Source: Owenia fusiformis | Taxonomy: Eukaryota > Annelida > Polychaeta > Sabellida > Oweniidae | DNA length: 20,903 nt | NCBI GenBank assembly: GCA_903813345.2 | Contig: CAIIXF020000010.1 | Span: 29,290,425 to 29,311,327 of the forward strand | Reading direction: 5' to 3' | Part shown: piece by piece, positions 18,641 through 20,903 of the stretch | How positions within the stretch are numbered: the stretch's first letter is position 1 | Layout of the letters: every line of letters starts with the position of its first letter | Position numbers and translations under genes: made by a program | Notes under the pieces: model-generated | What the model saw: only the letters and a program-made list of their open reading frames with translations | Told to the model about the DNA's origin: nothing | The model's database searches: none

Positions 18641-20903
18641 CCCCCCCCCTTCCCGATCAGCATAAGGTTTCTGCTGAACATATCCTGGACCACCAACAAT
18701 GAGGAACGATATAGAAGTACAGATTCTAACCGTTTTTGAAGTTCCGTCTACTTCATTAAAGTAAGGTAGTCTGAACTATTTGTTCGTTAATATGTTTATT
18801 TTCTGAAATATATTAGTTATGATCACTCAATCACTCGATTAACGGTATGCTATGAAAACTATTTTTAATGTTTTTAACTGATGCATTCACTGCATTATTT
18901 TCTTGCACTTTGGAGATATTTTCAGATTCATGCGAAATTGCGTCTTGGAATATCTGCTTGAGAGATGTTTCTCTGTAAACACAAATTTCTATCAACAATT
19001 CACAAACTCTGATGGTACATTGTATTCTCGAATAACATATCGTTAAGAATGTTCGAGCTTTGTGACGGACCCGATGCAGAAAACGTTATCCTTCATTTTA
19101 AGGTTTTTTTTACCACACATGGCGAACACTGCCGAGCACTCACAACTAATCCCATGAAAGACATGCTTCGAAATCTGTCCTTAAATGTACAATGCCCCAC
19201 TTTATTAATTTGAAGTAAAAATGATGAGATCTGATTACGTGCGATCGTTTCTTTATGTCATTTGATTTAATCCTGGCTGCCTGTGTTATTCCGCCAAGGT
19301 TAAAAAGCGAGGGACTAAATGAATAAATTGTATACAGCTTCATTTAAACCAAAAATCCAAACCAGAGGCGTTTTTAAATCCCGACTAGATTATGTTCCTT
19401 GGTACAAAATTATCATATGTAGCTTAACGTATGACATTCAGGACACCTGTTTAAAATAGAAAACATCTTACAGAATGAGAAAAGCCTACATAATCTATTT
19501 CGTAACATTACGTCAAAGTAACTATAGAAATAGTTGTGAAACAATAAATACAAGTGTTTAATTTCAGTAGCACATTCGCCTGCGCAAAAGCAACCTTTAG
19601 CCCTTTCTATTGGGCTACGTGGTAACGCCTTTCATGTTTGAATTGTAAAGAGAAAAAAATATTTCCAGGGCTGCAGATGTCCAATTCCTCACTTTTCTAA
19701 GTTTTGCCATTTACAATAAGTAGGAAATTGCAACAAATCATGTAAAGTGCAGAACATGCATCCATCCGAAGTTCTAACAAAAATATAAGTTAATAAATAG
19801 AAAATTGAATTTAACTTTATTGAACACAAAATTGGTATCTTCTTCGAAAATATTGGGACAGTTCGTAGGTGCAGAAAATAAAGGAACCCGTTTTGGAGTT
19901 GAGGCTGCCAAACATATAGAGGGATGTATGATATTGGAAAATAATGTATCCTTTTAAAAACAAATGTTAAAATAAATTATAGAAAAGGTGTCCATTCGCC
20001 AGTACTTTTTTCAAAATACCCGTTCATTTGTAATTGTCTGTCTTTCATCGGTTTGCCCCTCTGATTTTATCAGGACCGCCCGCGTCAGTGGGTTATCTTC
20101 ACTGGAACCAGACTATATTCTTGTCCGACGCATGAGAAAAATGATAATATCAATACTTTTGCAAATGCGGCGTTCCCCTTTTGCTTTTGCAAATGTTGAA
20201 AATTGAATGTGAATTGTAACCCCGGGAGTGTAACATTGCTCAGAGGGACTCGATCCCTTAAAACAATTGAACCACAATTTCATTCGTACCTTATTCGCAG
20301 AATCGATGGTACAGCTGTAGTAACACCAAGTAGTAACACTATGTTATTTCTAAATAATAAATGTCAAATATTACATTGCTTTTGCGAGACCTCTTCGGGG
20401 ACCTCATCAACTTTGAATAAATGTTTCATTTTTCCCCCTTGGAGCCCCTGGGTTTGATACCAATCATAATACATTGTACATCTTCTAAATTACCGCTAGT
20501 GACAAATTGAATGATTGTATTTTGATTTTCACTTTACAAATGTAACATACAATCCTGAGGTTACAATAAAGACATATAAAACTGTTTTATATTTCTGTAC
20601 ACAAAGACAATGGGATATGATGTAGTTTCGTGTTACCAGGTTTATCAATCCTATAGTCACTTCATATATAAAAACGTATTTCTCATTTATCAATCGCCAA
20701 ACTATTGCTGGGGTGTACATATAATTTTGATTGCTGTTAGCTAACCGCGGGACGCACAAATTAGCTCGATCACAATTTCTTTGATAATGAATTGAGCTGT
20801 ATGTCAAAACTAATTAGGTGCATTCCCAAGTAGAAATTCACTAATCAGAAAACGTATATATTTGAGGTAAGACATGCATGATGGGATTGAAAAGGGCGCC
20901 GTT
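18641..20903. other. Unassigned AT-rich sequence to the window end
   Basis: I see no supported gene, RNA or strong repeat. Open frames at 19146-19343, 19988-20206, 20203-20457 and 20529-20807 are short, lack recognisable motifs and have no consistent splice context. A C run (about 18642-18650) and an AGCCC...GGGCT inverted pair (about 19599-19616) are the only local structures. Confidence 0.4.

Noticed and set aside
19988-20457. Two overlapping plus-strand frames (72 and 84 codons)
   Set aside because: No motif, signal peptide or repeat evidence, and lengths expected by chance in this much sequence.

Overview
This window looks like intergenic or intronic DNA from an animal, most likely a marine invertebrate. 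It is AT-rich, has no compact gene arrangement, contains a scaffold gap of exactly 500 N, and is dense in inverted-repeat transposons and in 'ATGGCCGCC'-type interspersed repeats that I associate with invertebrate genomes. The phylum cannot be fixed from the sequence. I see no intact protein gene and no tRNA or rRNA. The only protein homology I trust is a decayed pseudogene.

Left third (1-4000): a nested palindromic foldback (1-1573) carries three GC-rich stem-loops and a 69-bp hairpin present in one arm only. It is followed by a degenerate minisatellite (about 1910-2265) whose units read in both orientations, then unassigned AT-rich DNA and the 500-N gap (3404-3903).

Middle (4400-11500): a foldback of about 3.3 kb (about 4440-7775) has arms built from subrepeats of about 170 bp and a noncoding centre. 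It is followed by mostly featureless sequence with a 173-bp MITE (9190-9362), a duplicated hairpin block (10126-10396) holding a perfect 20-bp stem, and a second short perfect hairpin (10870-10900).

Right half (11577-18640): this is the most informative part. An AC-rich, G-poor repeat with a period of about 253 bp is interrupted by a composite insertion of about 6.4 kb. The main body is a second foldback (about 11885-17564) with arms of about 1 kb made of an unrelated subrepeat of about 170 bp. Its interior carries a degraded copy of a protein ending in a Tesmin/TSO1-type CXC cysteine-rich domain (about 13665-14499). It also holds a TA-flanked palindromic mariner-like MITE (14672-15577), itself split by another MITE (14716-14962), and a possible further inverted-repeat element (15747-16534). 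A 744-bp palindromic MITE with a TAA target duplication (17566-18309) sits at the right edge. The AC-rich repeat then resumes in register.

The remainder (18650-20903) has no feature I can support. The main biological idea, which is inference, is that the second foldback is a relic transposon carrying its own CXC-domain gene as cargo, later used as a landing site for three or four other elements.
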